A program made the translations under genes and the position numbers. The notes beneath the pieces are model-generated. The model made no database searches. It saw only the letters and a program-made list of their open reading frames with translations, and was not told the DNA's origin. Shown here piece after piece: positions 1-11,547 of a stretch of DNA of 64,000 bases. This DNA comes from Burkholderiales bacterium. Lineage in GTDB: Bacteria > Pseudomonadota > Gammaproteobacteria > Burkholderiales > Burkholderiaceae_C. The number at the start of each line of letters is the position of its first letter. The stretch's first letter is position 1. Location: NCBI GenBank assembly GCA_016000195.1, contig JAECRO010000011.1:1-64000 (forward strand), written 5' to 3'.

Positions 1-45
1 ACGCTGCCATTGCGCATCGGTGAAAGTGTGGCGTTCTTGAGTCAT
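1..45 (-). CDS. 5' end of an unidentified gene leaving the window
   Basis: An ATG at 45 on the minus strand opens a frame of 15 codons (MTQERHTFTDAQWQR) that runs off the window edge without a stop. A weak purine stretch (AAGAAG) lies upstream. It would be divergent from the sulfate-uptake cluster. The product cannot be identified from so few residues. Confidence 0.4.
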   Translation of the reverse strand, partial: MTQERHTFTDAQWQR

Positions 46-157
46 TGGGCTGGCTTCTTTATTCAATTTAAGTCATAAATTAAGAGAAATATATTCTTTT
101 GAGTTTTAAAGATTGCACTCCAGAATACCGTATTCCCAACCTTTTCAGGAGCGAATC
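46..157. promoter_or_regulatory. AT-rich divergent regulatory region upstream of the sulfate cluster
   Basis: This stretch is far more AT-rich than its surroundings. It holds an imperfect inverted repeat at 85-97 (AGAA-ATATA-TTCT) with further A/T symmetry around it. It lies between a leftward frame and the first rightward frame of the sulfate cluster, so it is the natural place for promoter and sulfur-regulator (CysB-type) binding. The regulator is inferred from the downstream genes, not from a matched consensus. Confidence 0.35.
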
Positions 158-301
158 ATGACCACTGTCAGACTCGACGATACGGCGCTTGGCTTTTACA
201 AGGTGGCTAAACCGATGAACCGGAAAGACGTCGATGACGTGGTGGTTTTTCCTGGCATTCAAACCGGGCCGGCGCAGTGCCTTTCGATCATCCCTTGCTA
301 A
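158..301 (+). CDS. small ORF of unknown function (47 aa) leading the sulfate cluster
   Basis: The ATG at 158 follows a good ribosome binding site (CAGGAG, 7 bases upstream), and the frame ends in TAA 9 bases before the next gene. The product is 47 residues, soluble, and ends in two cysteines (PAQCLSIIPC). I recognise no domain. Its place between an AT-rich promoter-like region and the hydrolase-sbp operon suggests either a small co-transcribed protein or a leader ORF. It could also be the relic of a longer gene. The ribosome binding site is the main support. Confidence 0.4.
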   Translation: MTTVRLDDTALGFYKVAKPMNRKDVDDVVVFPGIQTGPAQCLSIIPC

Positions 302-310
302 AAAACATTA

Positions 311-907
311 GTGCGCATCATCATTGTTCCTGGTTGGCGTGATTCCGGCCCCGGCCACTGGCAAAGCTTGTGGGCCGAGCAACTGGCCGGCGCAGAGCGC
401 GTCCAGCAGGACGACTGGATCACGCCCAATCGTCAAGCTTGGGTGGCATCGATTGCCCGAACCATCTTGCAGCAGGACGAGCCCGTGGTGGTGGTCGCGC
501 ACAGCCTGGGCTGCATTGCCACCGCGCATTTGCCGGCCGAAGCGGTTGAGCAGATTCAGGGCGCCTTGCTGGTGGCGCCGGCTGACCCGGAGCGCCGCGC
601 TGTGCTGAGCGACTTCGCACCTGTGCCTTTTCAGAAGCTGCCTTACCGCACGATTCTGGTGGCCAGCAGCCATGACCCTTATTGCCCGGTGCGGCTGGCG
701 GGCGCCTATGCGCGAGCCTGGGGCAGTGAATTTGTCCGCCTGCAGGATGCCGGCCATATCAATACGGAATCAGGCCACGGCGAATGGCCGCTGGGCATGA
801 CGCTGCTGCAATCACTGGCGGGCCATGCAGGGCCGGCATCCAGCGGTCACAATCCTTCGATTCCAGAACTTTCTTCTTCACCTTTTGGCTCCCTGAACAC
901 AGCATGA
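311..907 (+). CDS. alpha/beta hydrolase of the RBBP9/YdeN family
   Basis: Predicted small serine hydrolase of 198 residues with a GTG start. The N-terminal motif PGWRDSGPGHW (residues 7-17) is typical of the RBBP9/YdeN family. The nucleophile elbow is HSLG (Ser about 65), an Asp follows in SSHDPYC (about 120) and the catalytic His is in DAGHIN (about 150). The substrate is unknown. The last 40 or so residues are low-complexity and may be a non-conserved tail. Its stop overlaps the ATG of the sulfate-binding protein by 4 bases (ATGA), so the two are probably translated together. I know this hydrolase as a frequent neighbour of sbp in related bacteria, which suggests a role in sulfur metabolism, but that is inference. 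Confidence 0.8.
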   Translation: MRIIIVPGWRDSGPGHWQSLWAEQLAGAERVQQDDWITPNRQAWVASIARTILQQDEPVVVVAHSLGCIATAHLPAEAVEQIQGALLVAPADPERRAVLSDFAPVPFQKLPYRTILVASSHDPYCPVRLAGAYARAWGSEFVRLQDAGHINTESGHGEWPLGMTLLQSLAGHAGPASSGHNPSIPELSSSPFGSLNTA

Positions 908-1896
908 CCTCAAAATTCAAAATCGCCCTTGCCGCGCTGGCCCTGGCCGCAAGCGGCATCACTCAAGCCCAGACCCTGCTGAACGGCTCGTATGACGTGG
1001 CGCGCGAGTTCTACAAGGACTACAACGCGGCGTTCATCGCCCACTACAAGAAAACCACCGGCAAGGACGTGAAAATCGACCAGTCCCACGCCGGCTCCAG
1101 CGCCGTGGCGCGCTCGGTGGCCGATGGACTGGATGCTGATGTGGTGACGATGAACACCTCGACCGATGTCGAATTTCTGGCCAATGCCGGCGTGGTCGCC
1201 AAGGACTGGGCCAAGCGCTTCCCGGACAATGCCTCGCCCACCACCTCGACCATGCTGTTCCTGGTGCGCAACGGCAACCCGAAGGGCATCAAGGACTGGG
1301 ACGACCTGACCAAGCCCGGCATCCAGGTCATCGTGGTCAACCCGAAAACCGGCGGCAATGGCCGCTACACCTACCTTGCCGCCTGGGGCTATGCCAAGAA
1401 AAAGGGCGCGACCGATGCGCAGGCCGCCGAGTTCGTCGGCAAGCTGTACAAGAACGTTCCGGTGCTGGGCAAGGGCGGGCGCGATGCGACCACGGCCTTT
1501 TTGCAGCGCAATATTGGCGATGTACTGGTGACGTTCGAGTCTGAAGTGGTATCGGTCAACAAGGAGTTCGGCGAAGGCAAGGTTGATGCCATCTATCCAT
1601 CCCTCAGCATCCTGACCGAGAACCCGGTGGCGGTGGTGGAACGCACCGTGGCCAAGAAAGGCACGGCTGAACTGGCCAAGGCTTACCTGGACTACCTGTA
1701 TTCCGACGAAGGCCAGGAAATTGCCGCCAAACACGCGATGCGTCCGCGCTCGCAGGCGATCCTGAAAAAACACGCTGACATCTTCAAGCCCATCCAGTTG
1801 TTCACGGTGCAGGAAATGTTCGGCTCGCTGAGCGAAGCGCAAAAAGTCCACTTCAATGACGGTGGCCAGTTCGACAAGCTCTACACCGTCAGGTAA
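904..1896 (+). CDS. sbp: periplasmic sulfate-binding protein
   Basis: The 330-residue protein starts MTSKFKIALAALALAASG and has a signal peptide cleaved near ITQAQ-TLL. The mature part begins with LNGSYDVAREFYKDYN, the family signature, followed by QSHAGSSAVARSV and NPKTGGNGRYTYL. It captures sulfate or thiosulfate in the periplasm and hands it to CysT/CysW. The length matches Sbp/CysP proteins (about 330). The ATG at 904 is preferred over in-frame upstream codons because it gives a proper signal peptide and a 4-base overlap with the preceding gene. cysT starts 3 bases after its stop. Confidence 0.95.
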   Translation: MTSKFKIALAALALAASGITQAQTLLNGSYDVAREFYKDYNAAFIAHYKKTTGKDVKIDQSHAGSSAVARSVADGLDADVVTMNTSTDVEFLANAGVVAKDWAKRFPDNASPTTSTMLFLVRNGNPKGIKDWDDLTKPGIQVIVVNPKTGGNGRYTYLAAWGYAKKKGATDAQAAEFVGKLYKNVPVLGKGGRDATTAFLQRNIGDVLVTFESEVVSVNKEFGEGKVDAIYPSLSILTENPVAVVERTVAKKGTAELAKAYLDYLYSDEGQEIAAKHAMRPRSQAILKKHADIFKPIQLFTVQEMFGSLSEAQKVHFNDGGQFDKLYTVR

Positions 1897-1898
1897 AC

Positions 1899-2792
1899 AT
1901 GAGTGCCTTGATTTCCGGGGCGCCATCCGCAGGGGTGGCGCCGCCCTTGCGTGCAAGCGCTAAAAGAACGCCGCAGCGCGTATTGCCCGGCTTCAGGCTC
2001 ACCCTGGGCTACACGGTGCTGTACCTGAGCCTGATCGTGCTGATCCCGATCACGGCGCTGTTCTTCAAGACCTTCACGCTGACCTGGGAGCAGTTCGTGT
2101 TCGCCGTCACGTCGCCGCGCGTCATGGCCTCGTACCGGCTGACGTTCGGCGCGTCGCTGATTGCCGCGCTGGTCAACCTGGTGTTTGGCCTGCTGCTGGC
2201 CTGGGTGCTGGTGCGCTACAGGTTTCCGGGCAAGAAAATCGTCGATGCGCTGGTCGATTTGCCGTTCGCGCTGCCAACCGCCGTGGCCGGGATTTCGCTG
2301 ACGGCGCTGCTGGCCGGCAACGGCTGGCTGGGCCAGTACCTGGAGCCGTTGGGCATCAAGCTGGCCTTTACGCCGGCGGGCGTGGTGATTGCCTTGATTT
2401 TTGTCGGCATGCCGTTTGTCGTGCGCACGGTGCAGCCGGTGCTCGAAGATGCCGAAAAAGAGCTTGAGGAAGCCGCCACGGCGCTGGGCGCCAACCGGCT
2501 GCAGATTTTCACCAAGGTGATCTTTCCGCACATCGCGCCAGCCCTGCTGACGGGTTTTGCGATGGCGTTTGCGCGCGCGATTGGCGAATACGGCTCGGTG
2601 ATTTTCATTGCCGGCAACATGCCGATGGTGTCCGAGATCACGCCGCTGATCATCATCGGCAAGCTGGAGCAGTACGACTACGCCGGGGCCACGGCCGTGG
2701 CGGTGGTGATGCTGGTGCTGTCCTTCATCCTGCTGCTGGTCATCAATGCGCTGCAGGCCTGGCAGCGTAAAAATACGGGAGCATCTTCATGA
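1899..2792 (+). CDS. cysT: sulfate ABC transporter permease CysT
   Basis: This 297-residue inner-membrane permease has about six transmembrane segments after a cytoplasmic N-terminus of some 35 residues. The EAA-type loop reads [20 protein letters not shown] and contacts the ATPase. [13 protein letters not shown] is the conserved segment of the CysT branch. It starts 3 bases after sbp and overlaps cysW by 4 bases (ATGA). Together with CysW it forms the channel for sulfate/thiosulfate. Confidence 0.95.
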   Translation: MSALISGAPSAGVAPPLRASAKRTPQRVLPGFRLTLGYTVLYLSLIVLIPITALFFKTFTLTWEQFVFAVTSPRVMASYRLTFGASLIAALVNLVFGLLLAWVLVRYRFPGKKIVDALVDLPFALPTAVAGISLTALLAGNGWLGQYLEPLGIKLAFTPAGVVIALIFVGMPFVVRTVQPVLEDAEKELEEAATALGANRLQIFTKVIFPHIAPALLTGFAMAFARAIGEYGSVIFIAGNMPMVSEITPLIIIGKLEQYDYAGATAVAVVMLVLSFILLLVINALQAWQRKNTGASS

Positions 2793-3697
2793 GCGGGTCG
2801 TCTTCACAACCCATTCGCCGGGTAAAAGCCGGAACCACCGAAGCGCCCTGGGTCCGCTACACGCTGATCACGGTGGCGCTGCTGTTCGTGCTGCTGTTCC
2901 TTATTTTGCCTTTAGCCGCCGTGTTCACCGAGGCCTTGCGCAAGGGCTTTGGTGCCTATCTGGATGCGCTGAAAGAACCCGATGCCTGGTCGGCCATCCA
3001 GCTCACCTTGATTGCCGCCGCGATAGCCGTGCCGCTCAATCTCGTATTCGGCGTGGCCGCAGCCTGGGCGATTGCCAAGTACGAGTTTCGCGGCAAGTCA
3101 TTCCTGACCACGCTGGTCGATCTGCCGTTTTCCGTCTCGCCGGTCGTGGCCGGCCTGATGTACGTGCTGCTGTTCGGTGCGCAGGGCTGGTTCGGGCCGT
3201 GGCTGCAGGCGCACGACGTCAAGATCATCTTTGCCGTTCCGGGCATTGTGCTGGCGACCGTGTTCGTGACCTTTCCCTTCATCGCGCGGGAGCTGATTCC
3301 GCTGATGCAGGCGCAGGGCAACGACGAAGAGCAGGCCGCCATCGTGCTGGGCGCGACCGGCTGGCAGACCTTCTGGCATGTCACGCTGCCCAACATCAGG
3401 TGGGGGCTGATCTACGGCGTCATCTTGTGCAATGCGCGGGCCATGGGCGAGTTCGGCGCGGTGTCGGTGGTGTCGGGCCATATTCGCGGCCAGACCAACA
3501 CCTTGCCGCTGCATGTGGAAATTCTGTACAACGAATACCAGTCAGTGGCCGCATTTGCTGTGGCCTCGCTGCTGGCCATCCTGGCGCTGGTCACGCTGGC
3601 CATCAAGTCGGTGGCCGAGTGGCGCCATGAGGCTGAAATGAACGCGGCGGCCGAGTTGCCGCCCGAGCGGCCGCAAGCGCTTGCCGCCGTTCGCTGA
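2789..3697 (+). CDS. cysW: sulfate ABC transporter permease CysW
   Basis: The 302-residue second permease of the sulfate importer has about six transmembrane segments. The segment [20 protein letters not shown] is typical of CysW, and the EAA loop ([20 protein letters not shown]) is intact. The start overlaps the end of cysT by 4 bases. A short Ala/Glu/Pro-rich tail (about 20 residues) ends the protein. cysA follows after 22 bases. Confidence 0.95.
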   Translation: MSGSSSQPIRRVKAGTTEAPWVRYTLITVALLFVLLFLILPLAAVFTEALRKGFGAYLDALKEPDAWSAIQLTLIAAAIAVPLNLVFGVAAAWAIAKYEFRGKSFLTTLVDLPFSVSPVVAGLMYVLLFGAQGWFGPWLQAHDVKIIFAVPGIVLATVFVTFPFIARELIPLMQAQGNDEEQAAIVLGATGWQTFWHVTLPNIRWGLIYGVILCNARAMGEFGAVSVVSGHIRGQTNTLPLHVEILYNEYQSVAAFAVASLLAILALVTLAIKSVAEWRHEAEMNAAAELPPERPQALAAVR

Positions 3698-3719
3698 AAA
3701 CACGCTGGAAAAATAAATC

Positions 3720-4808
3720 ATGGGTATCGAAATTCGCAATGTCAGCAAGCAGTTTGGCAAATTCCAGGCCTTGAGTGATGTGAGCCTGGACATTGAAGCG
3801 GGCGAACTGGTCGCCTTGCTCGGCCCCTCGGGCTGCGGCAAGACCACGCTGCTGCGCATCATCGCCGGGCTGGAAACGCCCGACCAGGGCAGTATCCTGT
3901 TCAGCGGCGAGGACACCACCGATGTGCATGTGCGCGAGCGCGGGGTCGGCTTTGTGTTCCAGCATTACGCGCTGTTCCGGCATATGACGGTGTTCGAGAA
4001 CGTCGCCTTCGGCCTGCGCGTCAAGCCGCGCGGCCAGCGTCCGAGCGAAGCGCAGATCAGGGAAAAAGTCCATTCGCTGCTCAGCCTGGTGCAGCTCGAC
4101 TGGCTGGCCGACCGCTTTCCGTCGCAGCTCTCGGGCGGCCAGCGCCAGCGCATCGCCCTGGCGCGGGCGCTGGCGGTCGAGCCCAAGGTGCTGCTGCTCG
4201 ACGAGCCCTTCGGCGCGCTCGACGCCAAGGTGCGCAAGGAACTGCGCCGCTGGCTGCGCCGCCTGCACGACGACCTGCATGTCACCAGCATTTTCGTCAC
4301 GCACGACCAGGAGGAAGCGCTGGAAGTGGCCGACCGCGTGGTGCTGATGAACGCCGGCAAAATCGAACAGATCGGCTCGCCGCAGCAGGTCTGGGACCAT
4401 CCGGCCAGCCCTTTCGTCTATGGTTTTCTGGGCGACGTGAACCTGTTTCATGGTCGCGCCCACGAAGGCGAGGTGCAGTTTGAAGGCATGAAGCTGGATT
4501 CGCCCGAGCACCGTGGCGCGCAAAACGCCAAGGCCTTTGCCTACGTGCGTCCGCATGATTTCGAGGTCGAGCGCTATGCGCCTGGCGCCGAAGGCATCGT
4601 GGCCACGCTGGAGCGGGCAATTGTCATCGGGCCGATTGCCCGGCTGGAACTTATTCCGCTCGAATCCCGTCAACCGTCGGCCGACTCCCTGATCGAAGCG
4701 CAAATCCCGTCGAAAAAGTTCAGGGACATGGGGCTGAAGGAGGGCGAAAAGCTGGTGCTGACCCCGCGAAACGCCCGCGTGTTTGTTGATGCCGGAGAAG
4801 GAATCTGA
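3720..4808 (+). CDS. cysA: sulfate/thiosulfate ABC transporter ATPase CysA
   Basis: The 362-residue ATPase energises sulfate import. Walker A is GPSGCGKTT (about 36-44), the Q-loop sits in FVFQHYALF, the signature is [15 protein letters not shown] (about 137-151), Walker B is [11 protein letters not shown] and the H-loop is [11 protein letters not shown]-terminal TOBE-like domain follows from about residue 240. The stop TGA shares its last base with the ATG of dsbB (TGATG), an unusual coupling of a transporter ATPase to a disulfide-bond protein. Confidence 0.95.
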   Translation: MGIEIRNVSKQFGKFQALSDVSLDIEAGELVALLGPSGCGKTTLLRIIAGLETPDQGSILFSGEDTTDVHVRERGVGFVFQHYALFRHMTVFENVAFGLRVKPRGQRPSEAQIREKVHSLLSLVQLDWLADRFPSQLSGGQRQRIALARALAVEPKVLLLDEPFGALDAKVRKELRRWLRRLHDDLHVTSIFVTHDQEEALEVADRVVLMNAGKIEQIGSPQQVWDHPASPFVYGFLGDVNLFHGRAHEGEVQFEGMKLDSPEHRGAQNAKAFAYVRPHDFEVERYAPGAEGIVATLERAIVIGPIARLELIPLESRQPSADSLIEAQIPSKKFRDMGLKEGEKLVLTPRNARVFVDAGEGI

Positions 4809-5311
4809 TGTTTTTCAATTTGCTGAATGCCCCCCGCCGCCTGCTGGCGCTGCTGGCTCTGGGCTGTGTGGCGCTGCTGGCTTTTGGCTTGTATCTTCAG
4901 CATGTGGTGGGGCTGGAGCCGTGCCCGATGTGCATCGTGCAGCGCTATGCCCTGGTGCTGGTGGCCCTCGTTGCAGGCCTGAGCGCCTTTGGGACCAAGC
5001 GGAATTTTTTGATTTCTTCCTCCAGCCTGCTGGTGTTGCTGTCGGGTTTTGGCGCATTTGTGGCGGCGCGCCAGAGCTTTTTGCAGTGGTATCCGCCAGA
5101 GATTGCCTCCTGCGGCCGTGACTTCTACGGAATGATCGAAACCTTTCCGCTCAAGCGCGCCATTCCCATGATTTTCAAGGGCAGCGGGGATTGCTCGGCG
5201 GTGGACTGGACCTTTCTGGGCGGCTCGATTGCCAACTGGTCGTTTGTGTGCTTTGTCGTCATCGGCCTGGTTGCGCTCATGCTGATCGTCCGGCTGGCCC
5301 GCCAGCGCTGA
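4808..5311 (+). CDS. dsbB: disulfide bond formation protein DsbB
   Basis: The 167-residue inner-membrane quinone reductase reoxidises DsbA. Four transmembrane segments are visible. The first redox pair is in GLEPCPMCIVQRYAL (Cys near 38 and 41), the second pair is Cys in IASCGRDFY and Cys in KGSGDCSA. The start codon overlaps the cysA stop by one base, so translation is probably coupled. Length and cysteine layout match the DsbB family of betaproteobacteria. Confidence 0.93.
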   Translation: MFFNLLNAPRRLLALLALGCVALLAFGLYLQHVVGLEPCPMCIVQRYALVLVALVAGLSAFGTKRNFLISSSSLLVLLSGFGAFVAARQSFLQWYPPEIASCGRDFYGMIETFPLKRAIPMIFKGSGDCSAVDWTFLGGSIANWSFVCFVVIGLVALMLIVRLARQR

Positions 5312-5360
5312 ATCCGCCGAGGGGGTGTTGAGCTGCACCTACAAGCTGAAAATTATTTCA

Positions 5361-5420
5361 GTTTGCTATTTATTTAATAGCTGCTTGTGCAGGAGCAGCG
5401 TGCGCAAAAGGCCTTTTTGG
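5361..5420. repeat. dispersed intergenic repeat, copy 1
   Basis: The copy reads GCTATTTATTTAATAGCTGC followed by TTGTGC, TGCGCAAAAGG and CCTTTTTGGC. GCTAT and ATAGC form a small inverted repeat. Nine more copies are spread over the window (see the entries at 12351, 22843, 28303, 31232, 36979, 42566, 50361, 57460 and 60575). Most are intergenic, near gene ends. Confidence 0.75.
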
Positions 5421-5424
5421 CATA

Positions 5425-5457
5425 AAAAATGCCAGTCAGCGCTTGACTGACTGGCAT
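5425..5457 (-). terminator. Rho-independent terminator of the aminotransferase gene
   Basis: A perfect 11-base stem (ATGCCAGTCAG at 5429-5439 with its complement at 5447-5457) is followed, on the minus strand, by six T. It lies just beyond the minus-strand aminotransferase stop. It may also stop rightward dsbB transcripts. Confidence 0.85.
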
Positions 5458-5504
5458 CGGGGCTTGAAGCGTCCCTTCAGGACGCCGGCGCCAGCGCCAG
5501 CGCG

Positions 5505-6701
5505 TTAGATCACCTTGGCAATTGAAGCGCAAACATAGTCGATGTTCTTGCTGTTCAGCGCGGCCACGCACATGCGGCCGGTGTCGGTGCCATAGACGCC
5601 AAACTCATTGCGCAGACGAACCATCTGGTCCTTGTTCAGGCCCGAATAGCTGAACATGCCGATCTGCTTGGTGATGAAGCTCATGTCTTCCTTCACGCCG
5701 GCGGCCTTCAGGCCATCGACCAGCTTTTGGCGCATGGCCTTGATGCGAACGCGCATCTCGCCCAGTTCCTTTTCCCACAGGGCGCGCAGCTCGGGCGTGT
5801 CCAGCACCATGGCCACCACCATGCCGCCATGAATCGGCGGGTTGCTGTAGTTGGTGCGGATGACGATCTTGAGCTGGCTCAGCACGCGGGCGGCTTCTTC
5901 CTTGCTCTCACACAGTACGCTCAAGCCGCCGACGCGTTCGCCGTACAGGCTGAAGCTCTTGGAGAAAGAGGTGGAGACAAAAAAGCTCAGGCCGGCGGCG
6001 ACGAACTTGCCAATCACCGCGCCGTCTTCGGCCAGGCCGTAGCCAAAGCCCTGGTAGGCCATGTCCAGGAAAGCCACCAGGTTGTTGGCCTTGACGGCGG
6101 CAACCACCTCATCCCACTGGGCAGCGGTGATGTCGTAGCCGGTCGGGTTGTGGCAGCAAGCATGCAGCACGACGATGGTGCCCGCAGGCGCGGCATTGAG
6201 GGCTGCCAGCATGCCGGCGAAGTTGATGCCGCGCGTGGCCGCATCGTAGTAGGGGTAGCTCTCGACCGTGAAGCCGGCGTTGGTGAACAGGGCGCGGTGG
6301 TTTTCCCAGCTTGGGTCGCTGATCAGCACCTTGGCATCAGGGTTCAGGTGCTTGAGGAAGTCGGCGCCGACCTTCAGGCCGCCGGTGCCGCCAATGCACT
6401 GCACGGTGGCGACCCGGCCCGACGTGACGGGTTCGCTGCCGGCGCCAAACACCAGGCCCTTGACGGCGGCGTCGTAAGCGGCAATGCCGTCAATCGGCAG
6501 GTAGCCGCGCGCTTTGGGCGCTTCCATCATCTGTTTTTCAGCGGCCTGAACGCATGCGAGCAGCGGCAGCTTGCCGTTGTCGTCGTAATACACGCCCACG
6601 CCCAGGTTGACCTTGGCGGGGTTGGTGTCAGCGGCAAACTGCTCGTTCAGACCCAGGATCGGGTCGCGCGGTGCCATTTCGACGGCGGTGAACAAAGACA
6701 T
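5505..6701 (-). CDS. tyrB: aromatic/aspartate aminotransferase (class I)
   Basis: The 398-residue PLP enzyme belongs to the AspC/TyrB subgroup and transfers amino groups between aspartate or aromatic amino acids and 2-oxoglutarate. Visible motifs are VNLGVGVYYDDNGKLPLL near residue 31, the HACCHNPTGYD segment near 185 and the PLP lysine in STSFSKSFSLYGERVGGL near 245-262. Length is standard (about 397). It is divergent from uvrB across 170 bases. The sequence does not settle AspC versus TyrB. Confidence 0.92.
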   Translation of the reverse strand: MSLFTAVEMAPRDPILGLNEQFAADTNPAKVNLGVGVYYDDNGKLPLLACVQAAEKQMMEAPKARGYLPIDGIAAYDAAVKGLVFGAGSEPVTSGRVATVQCIGGTGGLKVGADFLKHLNPDAKVLISDPSWENHRALFTNAGFTVESYPYYDAATRGINFAGMLAALNAAPAGTIVVLHACCHNPTGYDITAAQWDEVVAAVKANNLVAFLDMAYQGFGYGLAEDGAVIGKFVAAGLSFFVSTSFSKSFSLYGERVGGLSVLCESKEEAARVLSQLKIVIRTNYSNPPIHGGMVVAMVLDTPELRALWEKELGEMRVRIKAMRQKLVDGLKAAGVKEDMSFITKQIGMFSYSGLNKDQMVRLRNEFGVYGTDTGRMCVAALNSKNIDYVCASIAKVI

Positions 6702-6871
6702 GAAATATCCTCAAAAGTGAAAAATGCCTTGATCGAGGCGGGTGAGTACCGGTTTTGCTGCCGGCAGCGATGTGTTCGCCGGGCACAAAGGGATTGCAAT
6801 TTCCGCTTTTGCCCGAATGTCATAGTGTGTTTAATCGTCCTGAATTTTAACGGGGCCTGATTGGGGTTTTT

Positions 6872-8980
<2,109 letters not shown>

Positions 8981-9070
8981 TGCTTTGGCCGCCTCACGGG
9001 TTGCTTGAAGCGCTGCGGGCCAGCCCGCCGGCCGTCAAACGTCAGCATGCAAATATCCCCTGCCCATGTT

Positions 9071-9095
9071 ATACTTGATGAAATTAGTCAGGAAC
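9071..9095 (+). promoter_or_regulatory. IscR type 1-like operator upstream of iscR
   Basis: The 25-base segment beginning ATACTTGATGA and continuing AATTAGTCAGGAA agrees at about 21 of 25 positions with the type 1 IscR site as I recall it (ATASYYGACT-RWWW-YAGTCRRSTAT). It lies about 130 bases upstream of iscR, where [2Fe-2S]-IscR would repress the operon. The comparison was by eye. Confidence 0.6.
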
Positions 9096-9223
9096 ATGAC
9101 GACAATAAAAGAACGCTCCCGTTACCAGCTTTTTGGCTGGCTTGGGTGCAGAGGGGAAGCCCCCTGATGGTCACAAGCTTTCGGGGTCAAAACGACAGTC
9201 AAGCGCACTTTAAGGAGCTTGTT

Positions 9224-9760
9224 ATGCGTCTCACGACCAAAGGCCGTTTTGCGGTCACCGCGATGATTGATCTAGGACTGCGCCAGAACAATGGCCCGGT
9301 CACGCTGGCAGCCATCAGCCAGCGCCAGCAAATTTCACTGTCTTATCTGGAGCAGCTGTTTGGCAAGCTGCGCCGCCATGAGCTGGTCGAGTCCACCCGT
9401 GGACCCGGCGGTGGCTACACGCTGGGCCGCAAGGCCTCCGAGATCACGGTGGCCGACATTATTGTTTCGGTGGACGAGCCGATTGATGCCACGCAGTGCG
9501 GCGGCAAGGAAAATTGCCTGGGCGATGGCAGCCGCTGCATGACGCACGATCTCTGGTCTTCGCTGAACAGCCGCATGGTCGAGTTTCTCGATTCCGTCAG
9601 CCTGCAAAAGCTGGTCGATGACCAGCTGGCCAAGGGCGTCATGGTTGAAAGCACACCGCAGGTTAAAAAAGCGGTTTTTGCATCCCCGGCCGTCAAGCAG
9701 GTGCGCGTGAATGCACCGAATTCCGTCTTCGCCCTCGGCAACGCATTTTCAAAATCCTGA
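9224..9760 (+). CDS. iscR: Fe-S cluster regulator IscR
   Basis: This 178-residue Rrf2-family repressor senses [2Fe-2S] status and controls the isc operon. The start at 9224 (MRLTTKGRFAVTAMIDL) follows a strong TAAGGAG site and matches the family N-terminus; the longer in-frame extension upstream crosses the operator and is rejected. The winged helix covers about residues 1-80. The cluster ligands are three cysteines in CGGKENCLGDGSRC (about 91-104), followed by THDLW. The C-terminal tail is about 20 residues longer than in E. coli. Confidence 0.95.
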   Translation: MRLTTKGRFAVTAMIDLGLRQNNGPVTLAAISQRQQISLSYLEQLFGKLRRHELVESTRGPGGGYTLGRKASEITVADIIVSVDEPIDATQCGGKENCLGDGSRCMTHDLWSSLNSRMVEFLDSVSLQKLVDDQLAKGVMVESTPQVKKAVFASPAVKQVRVNAPNSVFALGNAFSKS

Positions 9761-9832
9761 AGGATTCGGACTGCATCGCCGGGACGTTATTGTTTAAGCT
9801 GCCAGCCAGCCAAAAATTAAAGAGCTAGCCAA

Positions 9833-11050
9833 ATGGAAACTCCACACTTCCCCATTTACATGGACTACAGCGCCACCAACCCTTGCGATCCGCGCGTGGT
9901 GGACGCGATGATTCCTTGGCTGCGCGAGCATTTCGGCAACCCTGCATCCCGTAGCCATGCCTGGGGCTGGGAAGCCGAAGCCGCAGTTGAAAAAGCCCGC
10001 GAGCAGGTGGCCGCGCTGATTGGTGCCGACCCGCGCGAAATTGTCTGGACCAGCGGCGCGACCGAGTCCAACAACCTCGCACTCAAGGGCGCAGCCCATT
10101 TCTACAAGTCCAAAGGCAAGCACCTCATCACCGTCAAGACCGAGCACAAGGCCGTGCTCGATACCTGCCGCGAACTGGAGCGTCAGGGCTTCGATGTGAC
10201 TTACCTGGATGTTCAGGCCGACGGCTTGCTGGACATGGAAGTGCTCAAGGCAGCAATCCGGCCTGACACCATTCTGGTCAGCGTCATGTTCGTCAACAAT
10301 GAAATCGGCGTCATTCAGGACATTCCCGCCATTGGCGCCTTGTGCCGTGAAAAAGGCATCATTTTTCATACCGATGCGGCACAGGCAACCGGACGGGTCG
10401 ATATAGACCTGCAGACGCTGCCGGTCGATTTGATGAGCCTTACCTCGCACAAAACCTACGGCCCCAAAGGCATTGGTGCTTTGTATGTGCGCCGCAAACC
10501 GCGCGTGCGGCTGGAAGCGCAAATGCATGGCGGCGGCCACGAGCGCGGCATGCGTTCGGGCACCTTGCCGACGCACCAGATCGCCGGCATGGGCGAGGCT
10601 TACCGCATTGCCAAAGCCGAGATGCATGAAGAAAACAAGCGTATCCGGGTCTTGCACGAGCGCATGCTCAACGGGCTGAAGGATGTCGAAGAAGTTTTTC
10701 TCAATGGCCACGCAGAAAAACGCGTGCCGCACAACCTGAACATGAGCTTCAACTTCGTCGAAGGCGAGTCGCTGATCATGGGCATCAAGGGGCTTGCGGT
10801 GTCGAGTGGTTCAGCCTGCACGTCGGCCAGCCTGGAGCCCAGCTATGTCTTGCGCGCCTTGGGCCGCAGCGACGAACTGGCGCACAGCAGCCTGCGCATG
10901 ACCATTGGCCGCTGGACGACCGAAGAAGAAATCGACTATGCCGTCGCCACCATCAAGGAAAACGTGGCCAAGCTGCGCGATCTGTCGCCCTTATGGGAAA
11001 TGTTCAAGGATGGTGTTGATCTTTCCACCATCCAGTGGGCGGCGCATTAA
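9833..11050 (+). CDS. iscS: cysteine desulfurase IscS
   Basis: The 405-residue PLP enzyme converts cysteine to alanine and passes persulfide sulfur to IscU and other acceptors. The PLP lysine is in [11 protein letters not shown] (about 208), the His stacking on PLP is in KTEHKAVLD, and the persulfide cysteine is in the mobile loop [15 protein letters not shown] near residue 329. The ATG at 9833 gives the standard N-terminus ([16 protein letters not shown]). It is the second gene of the isc operon. Confidence 0.97.
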   Translation: METPHFPIYMDYSATNPCDPRVVDAMIPWLREHFGNPASRSHAWGWEAEAAVEKAREQVAALIGADPREIVWTSGATESNNLALKGAAHFYKSKGKHLITVKTEHKAVLDTCRELERQGFDVTYLDVQADGLLDMEVLKAAIRPDTILVSVMFVNNEIGVIQDIPAIGALCREKGIIFHTDAAQATGRVDIDLQTLPVDLMSLTSHKTYGPKGIGALYVRRKPRVRLEAQMHGGGHERGMRSGTLPTHQIAGMGEAYRIAKAEMHEENKRIRVLHERMLNGLKDVEEVFLNGHAEKRVPHNLNMSFNFVEGESLIMGIKGLAVSSGSACTSASLEPSYVLRALGRSDELAHSSLRMTIGRWTTEEEIDYAVATIKENVAKLRDLSPLWEMFKDGVDLSTIQWAAH

Positions 11051-11116
11051 ACAAAACAGGTAATTCGATGGTTTGAAACAAGTCGTTTACCCAAAAACCC
11101 AACTTAGGAATTAATC

Positions 11117-11518
11117 ATGGCATACAGCGAAAAAGTGGTGGACCACTATGAAAATCCCCGCAACGTTGGCTCTTTTGAAAAAGGCGATGAAGCGGTAGGC
11201 ACCGGCATGGTCGGCGCCCCGGCTTGCGGCGACGTGATGAAGCTGCAGATCAAGGTCAACCCGATCACGGGCGTGATTGAAGATGCGCGTTTTAAAACCT
11301 ACGGTTGCGGCTCGGCGATTGCTTCAAGCTCGCTCGTCACCGAATGGGTAAAAGGCAAAACACTGGAGCAGGCTGCCAGCATCAAGAACAGCGCGATTGC
11401 CGAAGAACTGGCCCTGCCGCCCGTCAAGATTCACTGCTCCATCCTGGCCGAAGACGCCATCAAGGCGGCTGTGAATGACTACAGGCAAAAGCACCTCATT
11501 GCTGAAACCGCGCACTGA
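11117..11518 (+). CDS. iscU: Fe-S cluster scaffold IscU
   Basis: The 133-residue scaffold is where new [2Fe-2S] clusters are built. The three ligand cysteines are present in APACGDVMK (about 36), YGCGSAIA (about 63) and KIHCSIL (about 106). LPPVK, the HscA recognition motif, lies just before the last cysteine. The start is preceded by TAGGAATTAATC. Confidence 0.97.
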   Translation: MAYSEKVVDHYENPRNVGSFEKGDEAVGTGMVGAPACGDVMKLQIKVNPITGVIEDARFKTYGCGSAIASSSLVTEWVKGKTLEQAASIKNSAIAEELALPPVKIHCSILAEDAIKAAVNDYRQKHLIAETAH

Positions 11519-11547
11519 TCAACCCGTTTAATTTTTGAGCGATTTAC

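Noticed and set aside
910-1956. Long minus-strand frame opposite sbp
   Set aside because: It mirrors a clear sbp gene and contains no recognisable domain; high-GC codon use creates such shadows throughout the window.
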